Shown here one piece after another: positions 1 to 10,623 of a DNA stretch of 64,000 nt. Within the stretch, counting starts at the first letter, position 1, and each line of letters opens with the position of its first letter. The notes below the pieces were generated by a model. It worked only from the letters and a program-made list of their open reading frames with translations, had not been told where the DNA came from and searched no databases. The stretch comes from Sphingopyxis macrogoltabida (lineage in GTDB: Bacteria > Pseudomonadota > Alphaproteobacteria > Sphingomonadales > Sphingomonadaceae): assembly GCF_001314325.1 (NCBI RefSeq), contig NZ_CP009429.1, positions 1,860,501-1,924,500 on the forward strand, written 5' to 3'. Position numbers and translations under genes: made by a program.

Positions 1-1576
1 AGACGAAGCCTGCGAACACGGCGCCGATCGACAGCACGATCAGCGGGATCAGCATCGGCAACGGGCTTTCGTGCGGGTGATAACCCGCCGTGCCGTCGCT
101 CGAAGATCCATGATGTGCGTCATGGTGGTGATCGTCGTGCGCCGCATGCGCGTGATCGTCATGGCCGTGGCCATGGTCGTCATGCACCGCGTGCTGGATA
201 TGCTCGCTCTGCTCCCAGCGCGGCTTGCCGTAGAAGGTCAGGAAAACGAGCCGCCACGAATAGAAGCTGGTGAGCAGCGCCGCGAAGATACCGACCCAGA
301 AAGCGATCTGACCGCCGCCGCCGGCAGCGAACGCCGCCTCGAGGATGCCGTCCTTCGAGTGGAAGCCGGCAAAGCCCGCGACGCCCGCGATGCCAACGCC
401 GGTGATCGCCAGCGTGCCCATCGTCATCGCCCAGAAGGTGATCGGGATATGCTTTCTGAGGCCGCCGTAATAGCGCATGTCCTGTTCGTGGTGCATCGAG
501 TGGATGACCGAGCCGGCGCCAAGGAACAGCAGCGCCTTGAAGAAGGCGTGCGTGAACAGGTGGAACATCGCCGCGCCATAGGCGCCGACGCCCGCGGCAA
601 AGAACATGTAACCGAGCTGCGAACAGGTCGAATAGGCGATGACGCGCTTGATGTCCCACTGCGTCGTGCCGACCGTCGCGGCGAACAGGCAGGTCGCGGC
701 ACCGACGAAGGTGACGACGCCGAGTGCGATCGGTGCGGTCTCGAACATCGGCGACAGGCGGCAGACCATGAAGACGCCTGCGGTAACCATCGTCGCGGCG
801 TGGATCAGCGCCGACACCGGGGTCGGGCCCTCCATCGCGTCGGGAAGCCAGGTGTGCAGGCCGAGCTGCGCCGACTTGCCCATCGCGCCGACGAACAGCA
901 GCAGGCAGAGGATCGTCATCGTGTCGAGCCGCATCCCCATGAAGGTGATCGTCGAGCCAGCCATGCCCGGCGCAGCGGCAAGAATCTCGGGGATCGACAC
1001 GGTACCGAACACCAGGAAGGTGCCGAAGATGCCTAGCATGAAGCCCAAATCGCCGACGCGGTTGACGACGAACGCCTTGATCGCCGCCGCATTGGCGCTC
1101 GGCTTTTTGTACCAGAAACCGATGAGCAGGTAGGATGCGAGGCCGACGCCTTCCCAGCCGAAGAACATCTGGACGAGATTGTTCGCGGTCACGAGCATCA
1201 GCATCGCGAAGGTGAAGAGCGACAGATAGGCGAAGAAGCGCGGCTGGTCCGGGTCTTCCTCCATATAGCTCCAGCTATAGAGGTGGACGAGCGCCGACAC
1301 CGTCGTGATCACGACGAGCATCACCGAGGTCAGCGTATCGACGCGCAGTTCCCAGTTGAACTGCAGCGCGCCCGATGAAACCCAGTGCAGCACCGGCGTC
1401 ACCCCGGCTTCGCCCGTTCCCGCCACGAACGACAGGAAGATCGGCCAGCTGAGCGCGCAGCTGACGAACAGCGCGCCCGTGGTGACGATTTTCGACGCGA
1501 ACGGGCCGATGACCCGCTGGCCGAGCCCTGCGACAAGCGCCGCGAGCAGCGGCAGGAAAACGATCGCCTGGATCAC
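1..1576 (-). CDS. nuoL: NADH-quinone oxidoreductase subunit L, 3' end outside the window
   Basis: Proton-pumping antiporter-like membrane subunit of complex I. The first 525 codons are present; the gene continues past position 1. The GTG start at 1576 lies 4 bases after the nuoK stop and opens [17 protein letters not shown]. The conserved core stretch [18 protein letters not shown] is readable near 620, followed by the lysine and histidine positions expected in the antiporter domain. Residues about 460-490 form a very His/Asp-rich loop (codons near 115-195), a variable hydrophilic loop in this family. Last visible gene of the nuo operon; nuoM and nuoN are expected beyond the window but not seen. 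Confidence 0.96.
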   Translation of the reverse strand, partial: MIQAIVFLPLLAALVAGLGQRVIGPFASKIVTTGALFVSCALSWPIFLSFVAGTGEAGVTPVLHWVSSGALQFNWELRVDTLTSVMLVVITTVSALVHLYSWSYMEEDPDQPRFFAYLSLFTFAMLMLVTANNLVQMFFGWEGVGLASYLLIGFWYKKPSANAAAIKAFVVNRVGDLGFMLGIFGTFLVFGTVSIPEILAAAPGMAGSTITFMGMRLDTMTILCLLLFVGAMGKSAQLGLHTWLPDAMEGPTPVSALIHAATMVTAGVFMVCRLSPMFETAPIALGVVTFVGAATCLFAATVGTTQWDIKRVIAYSTCSQLGYMFFAAGVGAYGAAMFHLFTHAFFKALLFLGAGSVIHSMHHEQDMRYYGGLRKHIPITFWAMTMGTLAITGVGIAGVAGFAGFHSKDGILEAAFAAGGGGQIAFWVGIFAALLTSFYSWRLVFLTFYGKPRWEQSEHIQHAVHDDHGHGHDDHAHAAHDDHHHDAHHGSSSDGTAGYHPHESPLPMLIPLIVLSIGAVFAGFV

Positions 1577-1580
1577 CGGC

Positions 1581-1886
1581 TTACCCCTTCATCCGGTTGG
1601 CATCGTCGACGGCAATGGTGCCGCGGCCGCGGAAATAGATAACGAGAATGGCAAGACCGATCGCCGCTTCACCCGCGGCAACGGTCAGCACGAACATCGA
1701 GAAAACCTGCCCGACGAGATCGCCCAGCGCCGCGCTGAACGCGACGAGGTTGATGTTCACCGCCAGCAGGATGAGCTCGATCGCCATCAGGATGACGATG
1801 ATATTCTTGCGGTTGATGAAGATGCCGAGCACGCCCAGCGTGAACAGCACCGCCGAAACGGCGAGATAATGGCCGACCGAAATCAC
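1581..1886 (-). CDS. nuoK: NADH-quinone oxidoreductase subunit K
   Basis: Small three-helix membrane subunit of complex I (101 residues, the usual length). It has the NuoK pattern of [21 protein letters not shown] with the membrane-buried glutamate near residue 37 and a second glutamate in the [11 protein letters not shown] helix. The start is GTG at 1886; its GTGA overlaps the nuoJ stop by four bases, which indicates translational coupling. Neighbours nuoJ and nuoL confirm the assignment. Confidence 0.97.
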   Translation of the reverse strand: MISVGHYLAVSAVLFTLGVLGIFINRKNIIVILMAIELILLAVNINLVAFSAALGDLVGQVFSMFVLTVAAGEAAIGLAILVIYFRGRGTIAVDDANRMKG

Positions 1887-2494
1887 AGTTCAACCCCCTG
1901 CCCGGTGCCCGGATCGACAAGGCGTGTCGCATCCTCGGGACGGCGCCGGTTCTGCGCCGAGATATTCTGGATGCGCACCCCGCCGCGCGTGCGATGCGTC
2001 AGCACGATCGCGCCGATCATCGCGACGAGCAGGACGATGCCCGCCGCCTCGAACAGGAAGATGTAACGCGTGTAGAGCAGTTCGCCGATCTGCTGGATAT
2101 TGCTCTTGTCGCTGACCACCGGCGCGGCCCGCGCGGCAAGGTCGACCCCGCCGGCACTCCACGCACCGACCGCGAACACCAGTTCAGCGGCGAGAATGAT
2201 CGCGACGAGCGCGCCAAGCGGCAGGTACCGCACGAAACCGGCGCGCAGTTCGGCGAAATCGATGTTCAGCATCATCACGACGAACAGGAACAGCACCGCG
2301 ACCGCGCCGACATAGACGATGACGAGCAGCATCGCGATGAATTCGGCGCCCGCGAGCAGCATCAGCCCCGCCGCGTTGAAGAAGGCGAGGATCAGCCACA
2401 TCACGCTGTGGACCGGGTTGCGCGCGAAAATCACCATCGCCGCCGAGGCGATGACGATGGTCGCGAAGAGGTAAAAAGCGAAGAGCTGGATCAT
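1883..2494 (-). CDS. nuoJ: NADH-quinone oxidoreductase subunit J
   Basis: Membrane subunit of complex I, 203 residues with about five predicted helices. It begins [20 protein letters not shown] and carries the NuoJ hallmark [19 protein letters not shown] followed by [20 protein letters not shown]. The hydrophilic C-terminal tail ([13 protein letters not shown]) is typical of alphaproteobacteria. ATG at 2494 is 12 bases after the nuoI stop. Its stop overlaps the nuoK start. Confidence 0.97.
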   Translation of the reverse strand: MIQLFAFYLFATIVIASAAMVIFARNPVHSVMWLILAFFNAAGLMLLAGAEFIAMLLVIVYVGAVAVLFLFVVMMLNIDFAELRAGFVRYLPLGALVAIILAAELVFAVGAWSAGGVDLAARAAPVVSDKSNIQQIGELLYTRYIFLFEAAGIVLLVAMIGAIVLTHRTRGGVRIQNISAQNRRRPEDATRLVDPGTGQGVEL

Positions 2495-2506
2495 GTGCGC
2501 GCGCCC

Positions 2507-2995
2507 TTATCGATAGGGCGCGTCGGCGGCAAGATTCGCCGCGATCGCGCGTTCCCATTTGTCGCCGTTGGCGAGCAGCTTGGCCTTGTCATAGAGCAGC
2601 TCCTCGCGCGTTTCGGTCGCGAATTCGAAGTTCGGCCCCTCGACCACCGCATCGACCGGGCACGCTTCCTGACAGAAGCCGCAATAGATGCATTTGGTCA
2701 TGTCGATGTCGTAGCGCGTCGTGCGGCGCGAGCCGTCGTCGCGCGGCTCGGCCTCGATCGTGATCGCCTGCGCCGGGCACACCGCTTCGCACAGCTTACA
2801 CGCGATGCAGCGTTCCTCGCCGTTCGGATAACGGCGCAGCGCATGCTCGCCGCGAAAGCGCGGGCTGAGCGGGTTCTTCTCGAACGGATAGTTGATCGTC
2901 GCCTTCGGCTTGAAGAAGTATTTCAGCGTGAGGGCATGCGCCTTCACAAACTCCCACAAGGTGAAGCTTTTGACGAGATGGGCGACGTAACTCAT
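2507..2995 (-). CDS. nuoI: NADH-quinone oxidoreductase subunit I, 2[4Fe-4S] ferredoxin-like
   Basis: Peripheral-arm subunit that carries clusters N6a and N6b and passes electrons towards NuoB. The 162-residue protein has both ferredoxin motifs, [15 protein letters not shown] and [15 protein letters not shown], with all eight cysteine ligands. N-terminal residues 1-40 form the amphipathic segment that packs on the membrane arm. The ATG at 2995 overlaps the nuoH stop as ATGA. Confidence 0.98.
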   Translation of the reverse strand: MSYVAHLVKSFTLWEFVKAHALTLKYFFKPKATINYPFEKNPLSPRFRGEHALRRYPNGEERCIACKLCEAVCPAQAITIEAEPRDDGSRRTTRYDIDMTKCIYCGFCQEACPVDAVVEGPNFEFATETREELLYDKAKLLANGDKWERAIAANLAADAPYR

Positions 2996-4035
2996 GAATA
3001 CCTCGTCAGCATCAGATAGCCGGAGATCAGGAAGATCCAGAGAAGCGAAATCGGCAGGAAGATTTTCCAGCCCAGCCGCATCAACTGGTCATAGCGGTAG
3101 CGCGGGACGGTCGCCTTGACCCAGCTGAAGACGAAGAAGAAGAAGAGGATCTTCGCGAACAGCCAGATGATGCCCGGCACGGCATAGAGCGGCGCCCAGT
3201 CGACCGGCGGCAGCCAGCCGCCCCAGAAGAGCACCGCGTTGAGCGTGCACATCAGCAGGACGTTGGCATATTCGCCGAGCCAGAAGAGCGCGAAGCTCAT
3301 CGACGAATATTCGGTCTGGTACCCCGCGACGAGTTCCGATTCCGCCTCGGTCAGGTCGAACGGCGCGCGCGCGGTTTCGGCGAGCGCCGAGATCAGGAAC
3401 ATCACCGCGAGCGGGAAGAGCAGCAGGTTGAAACCGAAGGCGTTGACGAAGCCGAGCCCGTGCCCTTGTTGCGCCTTGACGATCTCGTTCATGTTGAAGC
3501 TGTCGGCGAACAGCACGACGCCGATCAGGATGAAGCCGATCGAGACTTCATAGCTGATCATCTGCGCCGAAGCGCGCATCGCCGAGAAGAACGGATATTT
3601 CGAGTTCGACGCCCAGCCCGACAGGATCACGCCGTATACGCCGAGCGACGACACCGCGAGGATGTAGAGCAGGCCGACATTAATGTCGGCGAGCACTGCA
3701 CCCGAATTGAACGGGATCACCGCCCACGCCAGCAGCGCGACCGTGAAGGTGATGATCGGCGCGATCAGGAACAGGCCCCGGTTCGCCGAACTCGGGATGA
3801 TCGTTTCCTGGAGAAACACCTTCAAACCGTCGGCGAAGCTCTGCAGCAGGCCGAAGGGCCCGACGACGTTCGGACCGCGGCGCAGCGCGATCGCCGCCCA
3901 GATCTTGCGGTCGGCATAGATGATCATCGCGACCGCGAGCATCAGCGGCAGCGCGATGAGCAGGATGCCGCAAATGGTCGCGACGCCCCACGCCCATTCA
4001 TAGGACATGCCGAGGCCCTGGAAGAATTCGGTCAT
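2992..4035 (-). CDS. nuoH: NADH-quinone oxidoreductase subunit H
   Basis: Membrane subunit forming the quinone-binding pocket of complex I; 347 residues with about eight helices. Family motifs include [34 protein letters not shown] and [15 protein letters not shown] chose the ATG at 4035 ([12 protein letters not shown]) over an in-frame start at 4062 because it overlaps the stop of the small upstream gene exactly as ATGA, like the other junctions of this operon, and gives the usual length. Confidence 0.97.
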   Translation of the reverse strand: MTEFFQGLGMSYEWAWGVATICGILLIALPLMLAVAMIIYADRKIWAAIALRRGPNVVGPFGLLQSFADGLKVFLQETIIPSSANRGLFLIAPIITFTVALLAWAVIPFNSGAVLADINVGLLYILAVSSLGVYGVILSGWASNSKYPFFSAMRASAQMISYEVSIGFILIGVVLFADSFNMNEIVKAQQGHGLGFVNAFGFNLLLFPLAVMFLISALAETARAPFDLTEAESELVAGYQTEYSSMSFALFWLGEYANVLLMCTLNAVLFWGGWLPPVDWAPLYAVPGIIWLFAKILFFFFVFSWVKATVPRYRYDQLMRLGWKIFLPISLLWIFLISGYLMLTRYS

Positions 4036-4169
4036 CGGCCCGCTCCGTCCTGATTCCGCCAATTGTTATGCGGCCCGGGCTTCTTCGACCGAGGCGGATT
4101 GAACCCGCGCCAGACCGAATAGCCCATTCCGGCCAGCAGGACGCTGGCGATGGCATGCGCGGCGGTCAT
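4032..4169 (-). CDS. Small one-helix membrane protein embedded in the nuo operon
   Basis: A 45-residue open frame between nuoG and nuoH. It begins [20 protein letters not shown] and continues with a hydrophilic, basic, Pro/Asn-rich tail ([17 protein letters not shown]). Residues 4-20 form one probable transmembrane helix. Its ATG overlaps the nuoG stop by four bases and its stop overlaps the nuoH ATG by four bases, so it fills the gap perfectly, which is the main evidence that it is translated. I recognise no family. It could be an accessory complex I protein of this lineage or simply a spacer peptide that couples nuoG to nuoH translation. Confidence 0.7.
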   Translation of the reverse strand: MTAAHAIASVLLAGMGYSVWRGFNPPRSKKPGPHNNWRNQDGAGR

Positions 4170-6178
4170 TCTGCGGCCTCCGCATAATCGGCGCCGTGGA
4201 GCAATTCGTCCGAGCAGCGCTGCATCGTCGGCGACGCGCGGCAGATGGCGTTGGTGAGGTAGAAATCCTTGATCGGCGACGGGATCGCGCGCGCTTCGGG
4301 CTTGGCGGGCAGCTTGGGCACCGTCCAGCCGTAACCGGCAAGCCCTTCGACGCCCAGCGCGGGCACCGCAGCGATCATCGCTGCGCGGCACTCGGCAAAG
4401 CTGTCGAAGCCGACCGAGACGCCGAGCGCGTCGGCCAAGGCACGGAAGATGCTCCAGTCCTCGCGCGCGTCCCCCGGCGCGAACACCGCTTTCTCGCTGC
4501 GCTGGACGCGGCCTTCGGTGTTGACCGTCGTGAAGTCCTTTTCGGTCCATGCAGCGGCGGGCAGGATGACGTCGGCGGCATGCGCGCCCTTGTCGCCATG
4601 ATGGCCGACATAGACTTTGAACGTATCGGGCAGCGCCGCGAAATCGACCTCGTCGGCGCCGAGGAAGAAGGCGAGCTTCGGCTTCGCCGCGATCACGTCC
4701 TTGATCCCGCCGGGCAGGCCGTAGCCGAGCATCAGCGAGCCCATGCGCGCGGCCGAGAAATGGACGACATTATAGCCGTTCCAGCCGTCCTTGACCGCAT
4801 CGACCGCCTTGGCGAGCGCAAGGCCCGCGCCATGGACGCCGGGCACCGACAGCGCGCCGCCGCCGAAGATCAGCATCGGCCGCTCGGCGCCCTTCAGCGC
4901 GTCGGTGACATGCTTCGGCAGCTTCGCGACGAGCGACGCGTCGTCGCCAAGCCATTCGGTCTTGTAGGTCAGGTCGGTTTCGGGGCCGATCGCGAAAACC
5001 TTGGCACCCTTCTTCCACACCGCCTTGCGGATGCGCGTGTTGATCAGCGGCGCTTCCCAGCGCAGGTTCGTGCCGACGAGCAGGATCACGTCGGCATTTT
5101 CGGCCTCGGCGATCCCGGTGTTGAAATTGACCGCCGACAGGCTGGTGACGTCGTAATCGAGCCCGGTCTGACGCCCTTCGAGCAGATTGCCGCCAAGCGC
5201 GCTCACCAGCGCCTTCGCGGCGAACATCGTCTCGCAATCGGCGAGGTCGCCCGCGATCGCTGCGACCGACGAGCCGGCCTTGACCGCCGCGATGGCGGCA
5301 AAGGCTTCGGCCCAGCTCGCGGGCTGAAGCGCACCGTTCACGCGAACATAGGGCTGGTCGAGGCGGCGGCGGATCAGGCCGTCGACATGGTGGCGCGTCT
5401 TGTCGCTCGCCCATTCCTCGTTCACATCGTCGTTGACGCGCGGCAGCACCCGAAGGACCTGACGGCCGCGCGCGTCGATGCGCACATTGGTGCCGACCGC
5501 GTCCATCATGTCGATGCCGAGCGTCTTGGTCAGTTCCCACGGACGCGCTTCGAAGGCATAGGGCTTGCTGGTCAGCGCACCGACGGGGCACAGGTCGACG
5601 ACATTGCCCGACAGCTCGCTCGCGACCGCGCGTTCGAGGTACGACGTGATCTGCATATTCTCGCCGCGATAGATCGCGCCGATGTCTTCGACGCCCGCGA
5701 CTTCCTCCGCAAAGCGGACGCAGCGCGTGCACTGGATGCAGCGGGTCATCACCGTCTTGACGATCGGACCCATGTATTTTTCGGTGACCGCGCGCTTGTT
5801 CTCGTCATAGCGCGTCGCGCCGCGGCCATAGGCGACCGACTGGTCCTGCAAATCGCATTCGCCGCCCTGATCGCAGATCGGGCAGTCGAGCGGGTGGTTG
5901 ATGAGCAGGAACTCCATCACGCCCTCGCGGGCCTTCTTGACCATCGGGCTGTCGGTCTTGATGATCTGCCCCTCGGCGGTCGGCAGCGCGCACGACGCCT
6001 GCGGCTTCGGCGGGCCGGGCGCGACCTCGACGAGGCACATGCGGCAATTGCCGGCGATCGACAGGCGCTCATGATAGCAGAAGCGCGGGATTTCCTTCCC
6101 CGCCATCTCGCACGCCTGCAAGACGGTCGCGCCCTGCGGGACGTCGAGTTCTACGCCATCTACGGTAACTTTAGGCAT
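4166..6178 (-). CDS. nuoG: NADH-quinone oxidoreductase subunit G
   Basis: Large iron-sulfur subunit of the NADH-oxidising arm, 670 residues. From the N-terminus it shows the [2Fe-2S] domain (CYHERLSIAGNCRMCLVEV), the cluster-binding CPICDQGGECDLQDQS, the 4Fe-4S motif CIQCTRCVRF and CPVGALTSKPY, then a molybdopterin-oxidoreductase-like domain without cofactor. The ATG at 6178 ([13 protein letters not shown]) is preferred over an upstream in-frame start because it overlaps the nuoF stop as TAATG and begins directly at the ferredoxin fold. Confidence 0.97.
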   Translation of the reverse strand: MPKVTVDGVELDVPQGATVLQACEMAGKEIPRFCYHERLSIAGNCRMCLVEVAPGPPKPQASCALPTAEGQIIKTDSPMVKKAREGVMEFLLINHPLDCPICDQGGECDLQDQSVAYGRGATRYDENKRAVTEKYMGPIVKTVMTRCIQCTRCVRFAEEVAGVEDIGAIYRGENMQITSYLERAVASELSGNVVDLCPVGALTSKPYAFEARPWELTKTLGIDMMDAVGTNVRIDARGRQVLRVLPRVNDDVNEEWASDKTRHHVDGLIRRRLDQPYVRVNGALQPASWAEAFAAIAAVKAGSSVAAIAGDLADCETMFAAKALVSALGGNLLEGRQTGLDYDVTSLSAVNFNTGIAEAENADVILLVGTNLRWEAPLINTRIRKAVWKKGAKVFAIGPETDLTYKTEWLGDDASLVAKLPKHVTDALKGAERPMLIFGGGALSVPGVHGAGLALAKAVDAVKDGWNGYNVVHFSAARMGSLMLGYGLPGGIKDVIAAKPKLAFFLGADEVDFAALPDTFKVYVGHHGDKGAHAADVILPAAAWTEKDFTTVNTEGRVQRSEKAVFAPGDAREDWSIFRALADALGVSVGFDSFAECRAAMIAAVPALGVEGLAGYGWTVPKLPAKPEARAIPSPIKDFYLTNAICRASPTMQRCSDELLHGADYAEAAE

Positions 6179-7467
6179 TATTCGGCTGCCTCCAGCGCGC
6201 CGCCATTCTCGCGGATGCGGCGTTCGATTTCGGGGCGGAAATGCTTGATCAGGCCTTGGATCGGCCACGCCGCGGCATCGCCGAGCGCGCAGATGGTGTG
6301 GCCTTCGACCTGCTTGGTCACGTCGAACAGCGTGTCGATTTCACTGATGTCGGCGTCGCCGGTGCGCAACCGCTCCATCACGCGCCACATCCAGCCGGTG
6401 CCTTCGCGACACGGCGTGCACTGGCCGCAGCTTTCATGCTTGTAGAAATAGCTGATGCGGCTGATCGCCTGAACGACGTCGGTCGACTTGTCCATCACGA
6501 TCGCGGCGGCGGTGCCGAGCCCCGATCCGACGGCCTTCAGCCCGTCGAAATCCATCGGCGCGTCCATGATTTCGGCTGCGGGGACGAGCGGCACCGACGA
6601 ACCGCCGGGGATCACCGCGAGCAGATTGTCCCAGCCGCCGCGGATGCCGCCGCAATGCTTGTCGATCAACTCGCGGAAGGTGATCCCCATCTCTTCCTCG
6701 ACGACGCACGGGCGCTCGACATGGCCCGAGATCTGGAAGAGCTTGGTCCCCTTGTTGTTCTCGCGCCCAAAGGACGAGAACCACGGCGCGCCGCGGCGCA
6801 GGATCGTCGGGACGACTGCGATGCTCTCGACATTGTTGACCGTCGTCGGGCAGCCATAGAGGCCTGCACCCGCCGGGAACGGCGGTTTCAGGCGCGGCTG
6901 GCCCTTCTTGCCCTCGAGGCTTTCGATCATCGCGGTCTCTTCGCCGCAGATATACGCGCCGGCGCCGCGGTGGACGAAGACGTCGAAGTCATAACCCGAC
7001 TTGGCGGCATTCTTGCCAAGCAGGCCGGCGTCATACGCTTCCTGCACCGCCGCGAACAAAGTCTCGGCCTCGCGGATGAACTCGCCGCGGATATAGATGT
7101 AGGCGGCGCGGGCGCGCATCGCATAGCCGGCGATCAGCGCGCCTTCGATCAGCTTGTGCGGATCGTGGCGGATGATTTCGCGGTCCTTGCACGAGCCCGG
7201 TTCGGATTCGTCGGCGTTGATGACGAGGAAGCTCGGGCGGTCGGCGCGCGGCTCCTTCGGCATGAACGACCATTTGAGCCCCGTCGGAAAGCCCGCACCG
7301 CCGCGGCCGCGCAGGCCCGACGCCTTGATCTCCTCGATGATCGCGTCCTGGCCGCGCTTCATCAGGTCTTTCGTCTTGTCCCAATCGCCGCGCGCCTGCG
7401 CGGATTTGAGGTTCCACGGCTGGAAACCGTACAGATTGGTGAAGATGCGATCCTTATCGGTCAGCAT
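6178..7467 (-). CDS. nuoF: NADH-quinone oxidoreductase subunit F
   Basis: NADH- and FMN-binding subunit of complex I that also holds a 4Fe-4S cluster; 429 residues as usual. Visible motifs are the glycine-rich [16 protein letters not shown] near residue 55, [14 protein letters not shown], the NADH-site region [17 protein letters not shown], and the cluster motif [13 protein letters not shown] near residue 350. ATG at 7467 lies 3 bases after the nuoE stop. Confidence 0.98.
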   Translation of the reverse strand: MLTDKDRIFTNLYGFQPWNLKSAQARGDWDKTKDLMKRGQDAIIEEIKASGLRGRGGAGFPTGLKWSFMPKEPRADRPSFLVINADESEPGSCKDREIIRHDPHKLIEGALIAGYAMRARAAYIYIRGEFIREAETLFAAVQEAYDAGLLGKNAAKSGYDFDVFVHRGAGAYICGEETAMIESLEGKKGQPRLKPPFPAGAGLYGCPTTVNNVESIAVVPTILRRGAPWFSSFGRENNKGTKLFQISGHVERPCVVEEEMGITFRELIDKHCGGIRGGWDNLLAVIPGGSSVPLVPAAEIMDAPMDFDGLKAVGSGLGTAAAIVMDKSTDVVQAISRISYFYKHESCGQCTPCREGTGWMWRVMERLRTGDADISEIDTLFDVTKQVEGHTICALGDAAAWPIQGLIKHFRPEIERRIRENGGALEAAE

Positions 7468-7470
7468 GGC

Positions 7471-8139
7471 TTACCACTCCTTCCGATAATCGTGGTTCGC
7501 CTTGACCATTTCCGTCAGCGTCGTCGGGCCGCCTTCGGGCTCGCTCGTGTGACGCTTGGGATTCTGGGGACCGGTCTTGGGCTGCTTGCCCGCTGCGAGA
7601 TCGTCGAGGATGCGCGACATGCTGTCGAAATCGAGATCCTCGTAATTGTCGTCGTTGATCTGGACCATCGGCGCGTTGGTGCAGGTGCCCATGCACTCGA
7701 CCTCGGTCAGCGTGAACAGGCCGTCGGGCGTCGTCTTGCCCTTGACCATGCCGCGGTTCTTGCATGCCGCCATGACATCGTCCGACCCGCGCAGCAGGCA
7801 CGGCGTCGTGCCGCAGACCTGCACATGATAGCGGCCGACGGGGACGAGGTTGTACATCGTATAGAAGGTCGCGACTTCATAGGCGCGGATGAACGGCATA
7901 TCGAGCGCGGCGGCGACATATTCGATCACCGGCACGGGCAGCCAGCCCTGCGTCTGCGTCTCGGCGCCGACCTGCCGCTGCGCGAGGTCGAGGAGCGGCA
8001 TCACCGCGGAGCGCTGGCGCCCTGCAGGGTAGCGCGCGATGACCGCCTTCGCCTTCTCGGCATTTTCTGCCGTCCACGCAAAAGCGCCCCAGCGCGCGCG
8101 GGTTTCAGCTTCGTCGGGGATTTGGGGTGCGTCGGCCAT
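7471..8139 (-). CDS. nuoE: NADH-quinone oxidoreductase subunit E
   Basis: [2Fe-2S] thioredoxin-like subunit of complex I, 222 residues. The four ligands are in VQVCGTTPCLLRG and VECMGTCTNAPMVQ. A Pro/Lys-rich C-terminal extension follows the fold. Its ATG overlaps the stop of the upstream SnoaL-like gene by one base (TGATG), so that accessory gene is interposed between nuoD and nuoE without breaking translational coupling. Confidence 0.97.
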   Translation of the reverse strand: MADAPQIPDEAETRARWGAFAWTAENAEKAKAVIARYPAGRQRSAVMPLLDLAQRQVGAETQTQGWLPVPVIEYVAAALDMPFIRAYEVATFYTMYNLVPVGRYHVQVCGTTPCLLRGSDDVMAACKNRGMVKGKTTPDGLFTLTEVECMGTCTNAPMVQINDDNYEDLDFDSMSRILDDLAAGKQPKTGPQNPKRHTSEPEGGPTTLTEMVKANHDYRKEW

Positions 8140-8471
8140 CAGCGGACAAACTCCACACGCGACACCTTGTCGCCTTCAAAACTATAGATCGACATGACCT
8201 CGAACGGATCGGCCTCCGGCGAGCGGGCGACCTTTTCATGCAGGACGACGAAGTCGCCCAGCGTGTAACCCGACAGGATATCGGCACGGTTCTGGGGAAA
8301 TTCGGCGAACATCGCCTTCAGTCCCTCGCGCACGCCTTCCTTGCCGTCGCGAACGACCGCGCCGCGATAGCCGGCTTCGGCCGCATCGTCGGTCATCAGC
8401 GCGACATAGGCGTCGGCGTCCTGCGCATTGTAGTGTGCGATCATCGTCTCGGCGATTGCCAGTCTGCTCAC
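8139..8471 (-). CDS. SnoaL/NTF2-like protein inside the nuo operon
   Basis: A 110-residue protein with the pattern of a SnoaL-like NTF2 fold: an N-terminal helix ([20 protein letters not shown]), [29 protein letters not shown], and C-terminal strands ending [18 protein letters not shown]2-like proteins range from isomerases to pure binding domains, so no reaction is claimed. The GTG start at 8471 overlaps the nuoD stop as GTGA and the stop overlaps nuoE, so the gene is fully integrated in the complex I operon. It may be an assembly or regulatory partner, but that is inference. Confidence 0.85.
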   Translation of the reverse strand: MSRLAIAETMIAHYNAQDADAYVALMTDDAAEAGYRGAVVRDGKEGVREGLKAMFAEFPQNRADILSGYTLGDFVVLHEKVARSPEADPFEVMSIYSFEGDKVSRVEFVR

Positions 8472-9724
8472 CGGTCGCACTCCCCGAACACGACGTCGAT
8501 CGCGCCGATGATCGCGGTCGTATCCGCCAGCATGTGGCCCTTCGCCATCATGTCCATCGCCTGCAAGTGCGAAAAGGCCGTCGGGCGAATCTTGCAGCGG
8601 TACGGCTTGTTGGTGCCGTCGCTGACCAGATAGACGCCGAATTCGCCCTTGGGGCTTTCGGTCGCGACATAAACCTCGCCCGCGGGGACGTGGAAGCCTT
8701 CGGTATAGAGTTTGAAGTGATGGATCAGCGATTCCATCGACTGCTTCATCTCGCCGCGCTTCGGCGGCACGACCTTGCGGTCGAGGCTGGCGATCGGTCC
8801 CGCCGGCATCTCGTTGATGCACTGCAGGATGATCCGCGCCGACTGATAGACTTCCTGCACGCGGACCATGAAGCGGTCGTAGCAGTCGCCGCGCGTGCCA
8901 ACGGGAATGTCGAAGTTCATCTTCGCATAGGCGTCATAAGGCTGCGACTTGCGCAGATCCCACGCGATGCCGCTGCCGCGGATCATCGGTCCGGAGAAAC
9001 CCCACGCCAGCGCGTCTTCCTTGCTCACCGTCGCGATGTCGACGTTGCGCTGCTTGAAGATGCGGTTGTCGATGACGAGGCTCATCGCGTCGCCGAACAG
9101 CTTCGGCAGCCGCTTTTCGCACCATTCGCCGATATCGTAGAGCAGCTTTTCGGGCACATCCTGATGGACGCCACCCGGGCGGAAGTACGCCGAGTGCATC
9201 CGCGCGCCCGAGGCGCGCTCGAAAAAGTTCAGGCAATCCTCGCGCAGCTCGAACACCCACAGGTTCGGGGTCATCGCACCGACGTCCATGACGTGCGAGC
9301 CGATGTTGAGCATATGGTTGCAGATGCGCGTCAACTCGGCGAACAAGGTCCGCAGATATTGCGCGCGATCAGGAACTTCGAGGTCGAGCAGCTTCTCGAT
9401 CGCCAGCACATAGCTGTGCTCCATGCCGAGCGGCGAGCAATAGTCGAGCCGGTCGAAATAGGGCAAAGCCTGCAGATACGTCTTGTACTCGATCAGCTTT
9501 TCGGTGCCGCGATGCAGCAGCCCGACGTGCGGATCGACGCGTTCGATGATCTCGCCATCGAGCTCCATCACCATGCGCAGCACGCCATGCGCCGCGGGAT
9601 GCTGCGGGCCGAAGTTGATCGTGTAGTTGGTGACGACCTGATCGCCGGCGGTATCCGCCGTATCGACCGGATAGCCTTCGAACATGTCGCTGCCGTGGTG
9701 CTTGACCTGAGGAGAGTCGGTCAT
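8468..9724 (-). CDS. nuoD: NADH-quinone oxidoreductase subunit D
   Basis: The 49-kDa subunit that lines the quinone pocket and is related to hydrogenase large subunits; 418 residues. Conserved stretches include [34 protein letters not shown], the quinone-site histidine and tyrosine region, and the C-terminal [14 protein letters not shown]. The ATG at 9724 overlaps the nuoC stop as ATGA. Confidence 0.98.
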   Translation of the reverse strand: MTDSPQVKHHGSDMFEGYPVDTADTAGDQVVTNYTINFGPQHPAAHGVLRMVMELDGEIIERVDPHVGLLHRGTEKLIEYKTYLQALPYFDRLDYCSPLGMEHSYVLAIEKLLDLEVPDRAQYLRTLFAELTRICNHMLNIGSHVMDVGAMTPNLWVFELREDCLNFFERASGARMHSAYFRPGGVHQDVPEKLLYDIGEWCEKRLPKLFGDAMSLVIDNRIFKQRNVDIATVSKEDALAWGFSGPMIRGSGIAWDLRKSQPYDAYAKMNFDIPVGTRGDCYDRFMVRVQEVYQSARIILQCINEMPAGPIASLDRKVVPPKRGEMKQSMESLIHHFKLYTEGFHVPAGEVYVATESPKGEFGVYLVSDGTNKPYRCKIRPTAFSHLQAMDMMAKGHMLADTTAIIGAIDVVFGECDR

Positions 9725-10623
9725 GCGTCACCTCCCGTCTTGGGCTTGCGCGGCGCGCGCGGCTTGGCGGGCGCTTTCTCGGCCTTGGCGGTCGCGGGTG
9801 TTTTGGCGGCCTTGGTCGCCGGCTTTGCCTTCGCACCGTCGCGGCTCGTCTTGGCGGCCTTCAGATTAGTTTTCGCCCCTGCCCCGGTATCGGCCGGCTT
9901 TTCGGTCGTCTTCGGGGTCGGCGGCGGCGGCGCTTTCGCCTTGTCGTCGGCCTTCTTGACCTCGGCGGCGGTCATCGGCGTCGGCGCGCCCTTGCCCGGC
10001 GCCTCGCCGGTGCCGCCGGCCTTTTCGTCGCCGGGCAGCACATAGTCGGCGCCTTCCCACGGGCTGAGGAAGTCGAAGTTGCGGAAATCCTGTGCCAGCT
10101 TTACCGGCTCATAGACGACGCGCTTGTCCTCTTCGCTGTACCGGAGCTCGATATAACCGGTGAGCGGGAAGTCCTTGCGCTGCGGATGCCCCTGGAAACC
10201 ATAGTCGGTCAGGATGCGGCGGAGGTCGGGATTGCCCGCGAACAGCACGCCGTACATGTCGAACACTTCGCGTTCGAGCCAGCCGGCAACCGGCCAGACG
10301 GGCACGATGCTCGGCACCGGCGTCGCCTCGTCGGTGCAGACGCGAACGCGCAGCCGATGGTTCCGCGTGACGCTGAGCAGGTGATAGACGACCTCGAAGC
10401 GCTCGGCGCGTTCCGGGTAATCGACCCCGGCGATTTCCATCAGTTGCTGATAATCGAGATTGTCGCGCAGCGCGATCATCACACCGGCGACCGCTTCGCG
10501 GCGCACGGTAATGCTGTCCTCGCCGACCGTGAAGACATGCTCGATCAGGTCGGTGCCGAGCAGCTTTGCGAGCGCAGCGCCAATGCCCTCGCGGGGCGCG
10601 ATCAGGGGAGCGGGACTGGCCAT
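9721..10623 (-). CDS. nuoC: NADH-quinone oxidoreductase subunit C with a long Lys/Ala/Pro-rich tail
   Basis: The 30-kDa subunit of complex I. Residues 1-200 are the family core, with [20 protein letters not shown], the [12 protein letters not shown] strand and the usual end [14 protein letters not shown]. Residues 201-300 are a low-complexity tail built of Lys, Ala, Pro and Thr ([20 protein letters not shown]), which resembles a histone-H1-like tail and is not part of the canonical fold. ATG at 10623 overlaps the nuoB stop as TGATG; upstream in-frame starts would intrude into nuoB. Confidence 0.96.
   Translation of the reverse strand: MASPAPLIAPREGIGAALAKLLGTDLIEHVFTVGEDSITVRREAVAGVMIALRDNLDYQQLMEIAGVDYPERAERFEVVYHLLSVTRNHRLRVRVCTDEATPVPSIVPVWPVAGWLEREVFDMYGVLFAGNPDLRRILTDYGFQGHPQRKDFPLTGYIELRYSEEDKRVVYEPVKLAQDFRNFDFLSPWEGADYVLPGDEKAGGTGEAPGKGAPTPMTAAEVKKADDKAKAPPPPTPKTTEKPADTGAGAKTNLKAAKTSRDGAKAKPATKAAKTPATAKAEKAPAKPRAPRKPKTGGDA

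Noticed and set aside
4196..6445. Long plus-strand frame opposite nuoG
   Set aside because: It mirrors the real minus-strand gene in composition and lacks any domain; high-GC genomes give such long antisense frames.
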